A stretch of 22,839 bases of DNA from a virus, in the IMG/VR virus record IMGVR_UViG_3300027151_000046, positions 1 to 22,839 of that record, one strand, 5' to 3'. Positions 1-8,349 of the stretch are shown one piece after another. A program made the position numbers and the translations under genes. A model generated the notes under the pieces. That model ran no database searches. It was not told the origin of the DNA and was given only the letters and a program-made list of their open reading frames with translations. Position 1 is the stretch's first letter; the number at the start of each line of letters is the position of its first letter.

Positions 1-221
1 ATTATATCATCCTCTATAGTTTTATACAAGAGGTTTCTTTCTGTCATCAAGGCGTTAATTGCAAAACCCAGTATATCAATTTGTTTTATGTACTCATGAT
101 CTGGATAGTCTTCCCAATATAAGCCCTCCTCTTGAATTTTTTTCCATAAGGCATCCCTTTCCCTAGACCTTTCTATAACTCTATACTCAACCATACGTAT
201 TTTATCATATAAAGAAAACAT
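1..221 (-). CDS. Unrecognised small helical phage protein, 3' end cut by window edge
   Basis: An open frame starts at the ATG at 219-221 and runs off the left edge without a stop, giving 73 complete codons. The protein begins MFSLYDKIRMVEYRVIERSR and looks largely alpha-helical and charged, with many Glu, Arg, Lys and Ile/Leu residues. There is no signal peptide or membrane segment in the visible part. The start is well supported: GGGGAGA lies just upstream, and the stop of the 713-residue tail gene overlaps the start as TAATG, so the two are probably translationally coupled. I do not recognise the family. Its place directly after the fibre genes would suit a small late structural or accessory protein, or the first gene after the tail module, but that is inference from position only. 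Confidence 0.75.
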   Translation of the reverse strand, partial: MFSLYDKIRMVEYRVIERSRERDALWKKIQEEGLYWEDYPDHEYIKQIDILGFAINALMTERNLLYKTIEDDI

Positions 222-2362
222 TATATTCTCCCCGTAAATGAAGAGTACCATGCCTTGGAGTCATAATCATAAGCAGAAGCCTGAACTCTAACAAACCTAG
301 GGTTGGAGCTATATGTGATATCTGGCGTTGAAGATCCACTAGTTAATAAATATGGAAAGTTTGATCCGTTTACGGTTGTTCTAGTGTCATTTGCTGTAGT
401 ATACTCTTTAGCTCCTGAAGCAGTAATATTATTTGTTGTTGAGGTTGTATAAAATTCCCAAAACATTGAGCTTCTGGTCATTGCCGTAAATGTTCCAGTT
501 GTTGGGGATAGGCTTCCAGTATTACCCCATCCCCATCTTATCTGCGTAGTTGTTCTTTGGAAGTTTGTTGCTGTAGTCCAGGTTGGCGCTCCAACAGTAG
601 GGGCAACAGCAGTAGTAGCATTTCTTCTAACTGAAGTAGAAGTTCCATCTGCATTTCTTGCTTTTACCCAAGCATAGTAAGTTGTGTTAGGGCTTAAAAG
701 GCCAAAAGTAAAGCTGGTGCTGGTATTTAATGTATCATAATAAAAATTTACATAGTCAAACAAATTTTCAGTAGTTGGCTCAGATGCACTAGTACTTAAT
801 GCAATAACATAAGATACAACAGCTCCGCCAGTTGTTGGAGCTGACCATGTAAATCTAAGGCCAGATTGTGAAGGATTTCCTAGGCTAACGCTTGACGGAA
901 CTCCTGGAGGATTTGAAGCTGCTTTTGTTTTTCCACTTTGACTTACCCAAGTAGACGACAATCCATCAGCATTCTTTGCTTTAATAAAAATATAATATGT
1001 TGTATTGGCACTTAATCCTGTAAGAGTTATTTCTGTGCCATTTCCTCCACCAAACGTTTCGAAGTCTCCGTTGTTTGTAGGTGTTGAATTTGTAGTATTA
1101 TAAGAATATACATAGCTTGTTGCTTGATTATGCGTACTATCAATTGTAGGTTGAGTCCATGTAAATTTTAAACTTGTTTGAGAATCAATAGATGTATCTT
1201 TTACAAGGTTCGTAATGTTGTTTGGAGGTTTTAATATAGCTGTGGTGGCTTTTGGTGATACTGCCCAGGATGAGTTTCCACCAGAATTTTTTGCTCTAAC
1301 CCATCCATAATAGTCTGTACCAGGATTTAATTCATCAATAAGTTCATACAAATTAGTGTCTGCGACTAGTACATTTTTATATTGATTATTACTTGGATTT
1401 GTATTAGAGCCACCAGTTCCAGTTATTAATATAGCTGGCGGTGTGGTGTTGCTTGTACTTACACCATAATCATATGATGTTGCAGCATCATGTGTTGAGT
1501 CTACAGCTGGAGCTGTCCAGCTAAGAAAAAAGCTATCTATATCTGGAATATCTGTTGTAACTCCAGTAGGTGCATTTGGTGCAGAGGGACCATTTGTTGT
1601 AACTGGTAATTCAGTCCAATTTCCAAAATATCCGTTGGCATTAGTTGTGCTTGTGCGTCCACGAACTCTAAAGTCATAGGCAGTGCTATTAGCTAAATTT
1701 GATAAAGTAAAGCTTGTCGTGCTTGATCCTGGAGCAATAAATGATGATGCGCTCCAAGTAGCGGAAGAATTTAATTTTGTCTGATACTCATATCTTGCAG
1801 AGTAAGTATCGTTTGTCCAAGAAATTGTTACCGACGTAGAAGTTTTTGTAGATGTAAGACTTAAGTTTCTAGGCATTTCAAAAGAAACTTCAAATGACAC
1901 AGACTCTGCACTTGTTCCATATGTAGAGTTAGATGCTGTAGACACATATTGGAAATAGTTAGTTGTATTTGCTGTAACATCAGATTGAGTTAAGACATAC
2001 TGATCGTTGGTATTGCTAGAACCAGATGCTGGATTTGTTGAAGTTCCACTTGCGCCAGATATATTTGAATAAGAAATATTGTCTATACTTTTTCTAAATC
2101 TATATGTAATTGACGTTGAATCTGTCCATCGGTAAAGTCTTCCTGTCAGCCTTTTTGTTTCAGTTGCAGTATTAGAAATTGTTATCTCTACCTTTTGAGC
2201 AATTGTAGGCACAAATGGCTTATCAAACACCTTGGTCCACAAACTAGATCCTGTTTTAACCCAAATACTTCCCATATCGGACCAGGCACTACTCGTTTTA
2301 ACAAAAGCTGATTTAATTTGTGTCCATGCACTAGACCCTGTTTTAACCCATGTTGATGGCAT
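221..2362 (-). CDS. Multi-FN3 tail protein with N-terminal Trp-Val-Lys repeats (putative receptor-binding/fibre protein)
   Basis: 713 residues. The N-terminus holds three short degenerate repeats (WVKTGSSAW, FVKTSSAW, WVKTGSSLW; residues about 5-45), followed by a beta-rich domain to about 160. Four fibronectin type III-like domains follow at about 162-256, 258-376, 380-480 and 483-584, recognisable from the recurrent pattern L..NTTYY.wVKA.NADG and PP..P..V at the boundaries. Domains 2 and 3 share an unusual insertion, DSTHxxATSY. The last 130 residues form a distinct Thr/Ser/Asn-rich domain with several aromatic residues, perhaps a receptor-binding tip. FN3 arrays are common in tail-tip and fibre proteins and are thought to bind host surface sugars. 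The gene follows the 942-residue fibre gene with a 2-nt gap and weak SD, suggesting coupled translation. Fibre role is inferred from domains and position. Confidence 0.8.
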   Translation of the reverse strand: MPSTWVKTGSSAWTQIKSAFVKTSSAWSDMGSIWVKTGSSLWTKVFDKPFVPTIAQKVEITISNTATETKRLTGRLYRWTDSTSITYRFRKSIDNISYSNISGASGTSTNPASGSSNTNDQYVLTQSDVTANTTNYFQYVSTASNSTYGTSAESVSFEVSFEMPRNLSLTSTKTSTSVTISWTNDTYSARYEYQTKLNSSATWSASSFIAPGSSTTSFTLSNLANSTAYDFRVRGRTSTTNANGYFGNWTELPVTTNGPSAPNAPTGVTTDIPDIDSFFLSWTAPAVDSTHDAATSYDYGVSTSNTTPPAILITGTGGSNTNPSNNQYKNVLVADTNLYELIDELNPGTDYYGWVRAKNSGGNSSWAVSPKATTAILKPPNNITNLVKDTSIDSQTSLKFTWTQPTIDSTHNQATSYVYSYNTTNSTPTNNGDFETFGGGNGTEITLTGLSANTTYYIFIKAKNADGLSSTWVSQSGKTKAASNPPGVPSSVSLGNPSQSGLRFTWSAPTTGGAVVSYVIALSTSASEPTTENLFDYVNFYYDTLNTSTSFTFGLLSPNTTYYAWVKARNADGTSTSVRRNATTAVAPTVGAPTWTTATNFQRTTTQIRWGWGNTGSLSPTTGTFTAMTRSSMFWEFYTTSTTNNITASGAKEYTTANDTRTTVNGSNFPYLLTSGSSTPDITYSSNPRFVRVQASAYDYDSKAWYSSFTGRI
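2235..2350 (-). repeat. Short in-frame repeats encoding W-V-K-T-(G)-S-S-x-W units
   Basis: Two DNA copies of 29 bases, at 2322-2350 and 2235-2263, are nearly identical and encode WVKTGSSAW and WVKTGSSLW. A third, more diverged copy between them (about 2282-2305) encodes FVKTSSAW. The spacing is about 14-15 codons. Similar short Trp/Lys/Gly-type repeats occur at the ends of other phage tail proteins, where a docking or trimerisation role is plausible; that role is inference here. Confidence 0.7.
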
Positions 2363-2364
2363 GA

Positions 2365-5193
2365 TTACACCGTACTAAAATATACATCGCCAAGTGTGCC
2401 ACCAACTTCGGTGTTAATGGCAGATGAAGTTCCAGATGATCCATAATAAAATGCTCTTCCAGTCACAAGTTGTCCATACGGTCCAGCAAGTACCGTTCTA
2501 TATGCAATGCCAGAACCATTTATGCTACTCATTTTAAATTCTGATGTATCTAGTGCTGTAAGAACGTATCCTCTTGAAAAATATCCGTCTCCAACATTAT
2601 ACGTATTGATTCTAAAGCTTAAAGCATTTCTAGGAGAACCAAGTTCTGTAAAGTATGTTCCTCTTTCTCCAATGTGTACGTTGGCAGCGCTGTCAACCAT
2701 TAATAAAGAGTTTGCCTCTTCAACCCATAGATAGCCGCCACTTTGAGCAGTTGAAGGTATATTAGGAGTTGATCCTGTAGATTGATGATATTGGACACAG
2801 CGATAAAGAGTGCCATTGTATGTAACCCTGGATCCAACAAAATAATTTATAGGACCTGGAAGCCCTGGTCCTGTATTTGTTCCTTGTACCCAAGCTGGGT
2901 AAGATAACCCAGTTGGTGCAAAGTTGCTGTCGTAATAAAGATCATTGGCTGTCAAAAATAAAGTAGAGTTGCTTGTTACGGCTCCTGAGTTAAGAGTTAA
3001 GTTACCAGCAGAAAACACTTCTCCATTACCAGATACTATTCCACCAGTAAGAGATATTGTTCCATTGCTATTTAAACTTGTGCCGCCTCCTGAGAATGAA
3101 GAAGATCCTAACGTCCATCCTCCAATTAGTCCGCTGGTTGCAGTTAAGTATCCAGCTGGAGTAACCGCAAATGTCGACCCAGCTGTTATTCCAGTAGGTG
3201 CTGCAAGTGTTATGTTGTACCCTGAATAAGATCCGCTTCCACGTATAACAATTTGTGGTGTTAACGGATCTAATTCAATTGAAGGAGATGACCCAGCAGC
3301 GCTTGCAAGCTTTCCAGAGTTAATTACCCAATTTCCGATACTACCAGCATTTGCTGTCAATACACCAGTATTGCTTACTGAAAAGTTAGGAGTAGATGAT
3401 GATGCAGTATATCCGTATATGCCGCTTGTGTCTATCTTAATTCCAGCAGTAGAACCATTTCCTACTGTTGTTGATGTTCTATATGTTCCGCCAGTGATTA
3501 AAGGTGAATCTATACTAGCATTTGCAGAAAGAGATGTTGCGGAAATTGTTCCAGTTGCACTTAATGTTCCACCAGAAAATGTAAGAGCGCCATTTGCAAG
3601 CCTGAATGTTCCATCAGATTTTATCCAATCGCTGTTTGCAACCGAACCACTACTGTTAAGCACAATTCCATTTATAGCGTTTGCGTCAGTTTGTAGTACG
3701 CTTGAAAGTCTATATGGTACCTGATATCCAATACCTATAAATGTTGAGTTAGTTGCCCCAGCAATTACATAACTTGAAAATGTACTAGCTCCAGTTACAT
3801 CAATTGTTCCTTTAACATCTAATGCGCTACCGCTCCAGGTCAGTTTATCTCCAAGGGAGAATCTTCCTAAATTGTCAGCATAAAATGGAGTTCCAGAAGA
3901 GTTATAAAGCCCTACAGCATCGCTACTACTTGTCTCTGGACCGCCAATATAAATTCTTCCTTTTGTAGATTGGCCACCAACTGTTTTTGTGTAAGCGCTT
4001 AAATGAATATCATTTGCTCCACTTGTTCCGCCAACTTGAAATTGATTATTAGCCAAAATAAAATCTGCTTGAATGTCTGGAGGCTCGACTGCTGTAGGAA
4101 TCAACGGTCCAAATACATCGGACAATGTTCCAGCTACTGGGCTAGTCCCCGCTGTATAAGGCTGAACTGTAACGTAGTAAGATGTTCCAGTAGTTAATCC
4201 TGCAAAAGTAGCGGAGTTTGAAAAACAAGTTCTTGTTTCTAACGGAGTTCCAGATCCAGCAGCATTTGTATATAATTTTGCAACATAGTATCCGCCAGAT
4301 GTAACTAGATTAGCAGCAGTTGCTGGCTCAGTCCACGAAACAACTATGCTTCTTGGGGTACCGCTTCCAGATATTGTAACTGCCCCAGGAGCTGTAGTGT
4401 TTCCAGGAATTAAAACTGGATAGTTTAATGCTGGGGCTATCCAAGCAGAAGGATTATTGAACGTGTTAAATGATCTAACTTGGAAATAATAAGATGATCC
4501 AACTGTTAGTCCGTCCACTCTAACAGATGTTCCGCTTGCCTCAATTTGTCTAATTGGATCAGTTAATCCTGGAACACTTGTCCATAATCCTACCCAATAA
4601 CCCTTTGCTCCGCTACCAGCATTCCAATTTATATTTGCATATCCAGTTCTATTTAATGGATCAGATGTATCATTAAAACCAGCAACAGTGACTGAAGATG
4701 GTGCTCCTGGAATAACAGTTGTATCAACTGTGCTTGCTGAAACTGTAATTGTAAATGTAGAGCTAGGTGTTCCATTAATGCCGCTTGGGGTAACTGCAAT
4801 TAATTGAACTTGATATACTCCTGGATCAGAAATTGATATAGTTTTTGTTCCAGCCGCAAGAAACGAATCGACTACTTTGCCAGTTCCATACATTCCACCT
4901 ATTACATAGATATCAACTCTTTTAGCATTTACTGGAAATACAGAAAGAGTAACTGGAATATTTCCTGTTGAAGTTAATGGAACATCTACAGAAGGAGAAG
5001 CTGGAACTTGCTCTGTTGATGTATTTACAAAATAACCTGGAGACCAATCGCTTAGTGTGCCATCCTGATAAATCCATTGAAATTTAATTGCATAATTTTT
5101 ATCAATTTTTAAACCAGTGGCCTTAAAATTAAAATAATTTTTATCAGTATCAGGCTGAGGCGTAGTCTGTAAATCTTTTGGTGTATCTGACAT
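2365..5193 (-). CDS. Large tail fibre protein with Ig/FN3 domains and a carbohydrate-binding-like module
   Basis: 942 residues. An N-terminal docking region and an Ig-like segment (about 1-155) precede two FN3-like domains (about 160-261 and 265-370). A long Gly/Ser/Thr-rich region (about 370-760) follows with fibre-type motifs such as GSIGNWVINSGKL (about 619) and GLIGGWTLGSSSF (about 688), which fit an extended beta-structured, trimeric shaft. Residues about 765-826 match the CBM5/12 chitin-binding-like pattern: YFVGSRVTYNGTLYRCVQYH followed by a Pro-containing loop and a final Trp. A C-terminal domain of about 115 residues ends in GGTLGDVYFSTV. No intramolecular S74-type chaperone is visible. 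The start overlaps the stop of the 304-residue gene as TAATG with a weak SD. Likely a side or central fibre that contacts the cell surface; receptor specificity cannot be told. Confidence 0.82.
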   Translation of the reverse strand: MSDTPKDLQTTPQPDTDKNYFNFKATGLKIDKNYAIKFQWIYQDGTLSDWSPGYFVNTSTEQVPASPSVDVPLTSTGNIPVTLSVFPVNAKRVDIYVIGGMYGTGKVVDSFLAAGTKTISISDPGVYQVQLIAVTPSGINGTPSSTFTITVSASTVDTTVIPGAPSSVTVAGFNDTSDPLNRTGYANINWNAGSGAKGYWVGLWTSVPGLTDPIRQIEASGTSVRVDGLTVGSSYYFQVRSFNTFNNPSAWIAPALNYPVLIPGNTTAPGAVTISGSGTPRSIVVSWTEPATAANLVTSGGYYVAKLYTNAAGSGTPLETRTCFSNSATFAGLTTGTSYYVTVQPYTAGTSPVAGTLSDVFGPLIPTAVEPPDIQADFILANNQFQVGGTSGANDIHLSAYTKTVGGQSTKGRIYIGGPETSSSDAVGLYNSSGTPFYADNLGRFSLGDKLTWSGSALDVKGTIDVTGASTFSSYVIAGATNSTFIGIGYQVPYRLSSVLQTDANAINGIVLNSSGSVANSDWIKSDGTFRLANGALTFSGGTLSATGTISATSLSANASIDSPLITGGTYRTSTTVGNGSTAGIKIDTSGIYGYTASSSTPNFSVSNTGVLTANAGSIGNWVINSGKLASAAGSSPSIELDPLTPQIVIRGSGSYSGYNITLAAPTGITAGSTFAVTPAGYLTATSGLIGGWTLGSSSFSGGGTSLNSNGTISLTGGIVSGNGEVFSAGNLTLNSGAVTSNSTLFLTANDLYYDSNFAPTGLSYPAWVQGTNTGPGLPGPINYFVGSRVTYNGTLYRCVQYHQSTGSTPNIPSTAQSGGYLWVEEANSLLMVDSAANVHIGERGTYFTELGSPRNALSFRINTYNVGDGYFSRGYVLTALDTSEFKMSSINGSGIAYRTVLAGPYGQLVTGRAFYYGSSGTSSAINTEVGGTLGDVYFSTV

Positions 5194-6107
5194 TAGAATC
5201 CTAACTGCAACTTATATTCTATATCTACCTGTCTGCCAGAGGTCTTATAAATAATGTCTCCTCCAGTCAGAACTGATCTACTGATCATTCCGTATGTTGG
5301 ATCAAAGGTATCTTCATCATTTATTCTTAGTCCATCAAAGTATACCTTCGTGGTGCCGCCTGCACCTGCTGTAATCTCTATTCCCAAATTTATAATATTT
5401 GCAAAATCTGGTGGGGTAGAAGATGTGTTTGAAAATAGTGAAGATAAGTTAATCGATTGTATCTTATCACCAGTTCCAGCTGCTGGAGTAAAATCTGCAT
5501 AGCAATAATTATTCTCAGAACTATAAAACTTTACTCGAATTTTTGATATGTTGTTATCATCTTTTTTATATGCAATTGCTAGACTATCATTTGTGCTGTA
5601 CCCAGACAAATCTAACTGATTTAAAGACAATTTATATTCTTTAGATTCTGATGCTGGTGCTTGAATGAAAACCATGTTCTCACCAATTTTGGCAGTAAAT
5701 GTATCTGTATTAATTTGTATTCCTGGATTTCCTCCAAGGGAATCTGTCCATAGAACATTGTTTTCAAACAGGGTTATAGATCTGTCATCGAAGTTATTTT
5801 TTGAAGATCTTGATCCTGGGTAAAGAGCAATCTCTGTTGCCACACCCGCAACATCCTGTGGCAGTGTTGCTTGATATACTGCTTTATATGAGAAGACTGG
5901 ATCTCCGTCTCCATCCACCCCAGTCTGCTCAATATCTATGCTACTAATTGATGCTGGTAGTCTATAAAACTCAAACTCTAGTCTTGTATCGTTGCCCTTA
6001 GCATTTGGAGCAGTACTTCCTATTCCTAATGCTATTTCTTTTTTAGAAAAGTCTGCGTTACCAGCTAAGTAGTTAATTAAAAATCTTTTTCCAAACTTAG
6101 TTATCAT
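5193..6107 (-). CDS. Tail-tip/baseplate-associated protein of unknown exact role
   Basis: 304 residues. The N-terminus (MITKFGKRFLINYLAGNADF) is followed by a segment that may plug onto the tail tip: residues about 25-105 hold LEFEFYRLPASISSIDI and a mixed beta segment ending ATEIALYPGSR. The rest (about 110-285) looks like a beta-sandwich of the jelly-roll or carbohydrate-binding kind, with KVYFDGLRINDEDTFDPTYG near the end. No catalytic motif is visible. It starts with ATG overlapping the previous stop (ATGA), with GGAG 5 nt upstream, and ends in a TAATG overlap with the large fibre gene. This is a typical place for a baseplate or fibre-attachment protein, but I assign it on position and beta-rich composition, not on a firmly known family. 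Confidence 0.6.
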   Translation of the reverse strand: MITKFGKRFLINYLAGNADFSKKEIALGIGSTAPNAKGNDTRLEFEFYRLPASISSIDIEQTGVDGDGDPVFSYKAVYQATLPQDVAGVATEIALYPGSRSSKNNFDDRSITLFENNVLWTDSLGGNPGIQINTDTFTAKIGENMVFIQAPASESKEYKLSLNQLDLSGYSTNDSLAIAYKKDDNNISKIRVKFYSSENNYCYADFTPAAGTGDKIQSINLSSLFSNTSSTPPDFANIINLGIEITAGAGGTTKVYFDGLRINDEDTFDPTYGMISRSVLTGGDIIYKTSGRQVDIEYKLQLGF

Positions 6108-6517
6108 ACTAACTCCACTCTCGCATTCATTCCTTTTAATGTTTCTCCACTAGAATTTTTAATTTTAAATACTAATGTTACGCTTGGGTTTCCTGCCGCA
6201 TCATATACTACAGTATTAGAAACAATAGATATATCTGATAACGACGGGACCTTTTTAATTCTTGTACTGCTTGATGCCTCTTCAGAGTCATTAGCAGATT
6301 GAGTAGAATCAGATGATTCGACTAAAAAAACGTCATCTTCAGAAATATCTTCAGTATCAGAATCGGCTGTTGTTAAATATAATGGGGATAAAGAGTTTCC
6401 CTGAATATAACTGACAAGGGACGGATCCATGTCCGTAGCCTCTGGGGAATTGGTGTAAAGCGCAATTCTACCGCTAGAGGTTACTCCAGTTTTAGATACT
6501 CTTATTTTCTCTTTCAT
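6104..6517 (-). CDS. Hypothetical small tail-module protein with acidic Ser-rich middle
   Basis: 137 residues from the ATG at 6517 (MKEKIRVSKTG). A TTG at 6541, overlapping the previous stop as TTGA, would add eight residues. I prefer the ATG because MKEKIRV looks like a normal N-terminus, although neither start has a convincing SD. Residues about 45-90 are rich in Ser, Asp and Glu and look disordered. The C-terminal 50 residues form a predicted beta domain ending SSGETLKGMNARVELV. There is no signal peptide or membrane segment. The gene lies between a tail-hub gene and a baseplate-like gene, overlapping the latter by ATGA, so a structural linker or assembly role is plausible. I do not recognise the family. 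Confidence 0.6.
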   Translation of the reverse strand: MKEKIRVSKTGVTSSGRIALYTNSPEATDMDPSLVSYIQGNSLSPLYLTTADSDTEDISEDDVFLVESSDSTQSANDSEEASSSTRIKKVPSLSDISIVSNTVVYDAAGNPSVTLVFKIKNSSGETLKGMNARVELV

Positions 6518-6523
6518 ATTTTT

Positions 6524-6529
6524 ATTATA
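6524..6529 (-). promoter_or_regulatory. Candidate extended -10 element placed for a leaderless transcript
   Basis: The minus strand reads TGGTATAAT, a perfect TATAAT with an upstream TGn, and its last base is 6 nt before the ATG at 6517. Initiation about 7 nt downstream of the -10 would put the mRNA 5' end on the start codon. The gene lacks a good SD, and there is no -35 match at the usual distance. The region is AT-rich, so chance is possible. Confidence 0.3.
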
Positions 6530-6537
6530 CCATTTGG

Positions 6538-8349
6538 TCAACTATAAATTGATCTGGCCGTAATGGATGTAGAAACCCCTTCCTGAAATTGAGTATTTAC
6601 ATTTGTTACCAAAAACTTCTGCGTACCGTCTAAACTATTCTTTGGATAATTAACCGTAATAATATCCCCAACCTCGATTGCTGGGTTTCCGAATATATCC
6701 ATATTAATAGACTGCTGCTGTTTTGACCATTGATTTTTTATCCATGTAAATAAAGATTTAGCATCTGCTTCTGATTGAATCCACATTGACTGAAATGTTG
6801 CTGGCTCAAGCATTGTATACTCGTTAGGCGTAGTTTCTGTATATTCATGCTGACCATTTTCTGAAATATATGTTCCTTCTACGAAGAAGTTATGTGCCTC
6901 TGCTTGCAAGGGAATAAATGTCCCAGCATTGTTTAATACATATATTTCTGCCCCGTGATTGCTAAATCTTGAACCCAGAATACTTGCGTATCTATTTACA
7001 CCAGTGCTTGCGTATAGTGGAAGAGCTGCTGGCAAGGCAAAGTTAACCTTCACCTTTCTTAATTCTCTAGCAACGGTTCCAAACTCTTCAAGCCATCCGA
7101 CCTTAGACGAAGGCGCATTAAAGTTAGACGCAACCTTTTCTCCATATAAAAAGTTTATTGTAGAGGCTGCATATTGTCCGCTATAAAGGCTTCTTGAAAT
7201 TCCATCATTTGTTTGATTTGTTTCTAAAGGAATTGCATACACATAATCAAACTTAGTTATATTTAAAGCAGAAAACATTGCAAAGTTTGAAGTTGGAGCT
7301 ATCAATTGCTCTAATGGATTTGTGGTTCCAGGAGTAGCAACATCTGCTGCACTAATTTTAAAATTATTAATATAAACATCGATAACGGTGGTAGATGTAG
7401 TAACCTCAACATTAACATCTAGCTTATACTGAGTTGAATGTATAACTCCGCCATAAAGTTTTCCATTCTCTCCATCCTGACTATCTGGCAACAACTTCTT
7501 TTTACCATTGATAACCTTGTATATTTTTATAGATTTATCTTTAGTATCCTTGTTGCTTGAATCAGTAGTTCCTATTGAGTTTGTAAAGAATCCTATTCCA
7601 CCGCCAGATAATGGATTTATAGTAGAGCTTTCAAAAAATATTCCTGCGCCAAATGCGTACTTTTTATAAGCTGTTGATATGTTAGTATTTTTAGTTACTA
7701 ATGCATACTTTTCTCTATCCTTATACTTATTAGATAATATAAATACTGATCTATTTACTTCTCTATTACCAGAAACAGCATAGGATGATCCTGTTGGTAA
7801 AGTAGACATTGCTGAAGTTGAGTCTCCGCTATCACCTAAAGCGTTTGATAGATTTCCTTGTGCTGCCAAAATAGCAGCATATTCGTCTGCTAAAATTTTT
7901 GCAAGCTTTGCTCTATCTAAAGCATCTGTTTCTGCAGTTGTAGTTGAAGGGGTTGTTGTTGAACTTGTTGTAGATGTAACTCCGCCAACGCTGATAGACT
8001 TTGGCATAGTAAATGTTTCATATATATAATCTCCATATGTACCAGTTGCTCCAGCCCCAGAGTATGCTCTTGCACGTAAAGTATATTTTGCTCCTGGAAT
8101 TAAATTTTCTCTAACGTGAACACCAGATGTAGTTGTAAATACAAAGTCTGGGTCATTGAATGAACCAGTGCTAGCAGCAGATCCTCCGTAACTTCCTGGA
8201 GTAGATGAAGGTGTGCCAAGTGTTATGACGGCTCTGGTTGGAGAAGTTATTTGAACTGTAACCCAAGGAATTTTTAAACTTGCAGGTGTGGGAGAGGATG
8301 GAGGATTATAGCTCTCTCCATCTATCATGTACCACTCATAATATCTCAT
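6538..8349 (-). CDS. Tail hub / tail-associated protein with FN3-like and lectin-like inserts
   Basis: 603 residues from the ATG at 8349, which overlaps the upstream stop as ATGA and has GAGGTG 8 nt before it; the TTG two codons earlier is not needed. Residues about 15-125 look like an FN3 or Ig domain (LIPGAKYTLRARAYSG). A Thr/Ser-rich linker follows at about 125-145, then a short helical segment. Residues about 190-350 resemble a LamG/concanavalin-like sandwich (FGAGIFFESS, GGGIGFFTN, VIDVYINNFKIS). The last 70 residues (DIFGNPAIEVGDIITVNYP, then STSITARSIYS) match the closing beta domain of phage tail-hub proteins. It probably forms part of the distal tail ring with the 634-residue protein immediately upstream, with the inserts acting as adhesive domains. 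Confidence 0.7.
   Translation of the reverse strand: MRYYEWYMIDGESYNPPSSPTPASLKIPWVTVQITSPTRAVITLGTPSSTPGSYGGSAASTGSFNDPDFVFTTTSGVHVRENLIPGAKYTLRARAYSGAGATGTYGDYIYETFTMPKSISVGGVTSTTSSTTTPSTTTAETDALDRAKLAKILADEYAAILAAQGNLSNALGDSGDSTSAMSTLPTGSSYAVSGNREVNRSVFILSNKYKDREKYALVTKNTNISTAYKKYAFGAGIFFESSTINPLSGGGIGFFTNSIGTTDSSNKDTKDKSIKIYKVINGKKKLLPDSQDGENGKLYGGVIHSTQYKLDVNVEVTTSTTVIDVYINNFKISAADVATPGTTNPLEQLIAPTSNFAMFSALNITKFDYVYAIPLETNQTNDGISRSLYSGQYAASTINFLYGEKVASNFNAPSSKVGWLEEFGTVARELRKVKVNFALPAALPLYASTGVNRYASILGSRFSNHGAEIYVLNNAGTFIPLQAEAHNFFVEGTYISENGQHEYTETTPNEYTMLEPATFQSMWIQSEADAKSLFTWIKNQWSKQQQSINMDIFGNPAIEVGDIITVNYPKNSLDGTQKFLVTNVNTQFQEGVSTSITARSIYS

Noticed and set aside
2507-3724. Plus-strand open frames (2507-2734, 2945-3229, 3371-3724) opposite the large fibre gene
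   Set aside because: These are complements of Gly/Ser/Thr-rich coding sequence with no convincing start sites or domains.
221-5193. Diversity-generating retroelement or phase-variable fibre region
   Set aside because: No reverse transcriptase, template repeat, invertible repeat or recombinase is visible; repeats in the fibres are ordinary protein-domain repeats.
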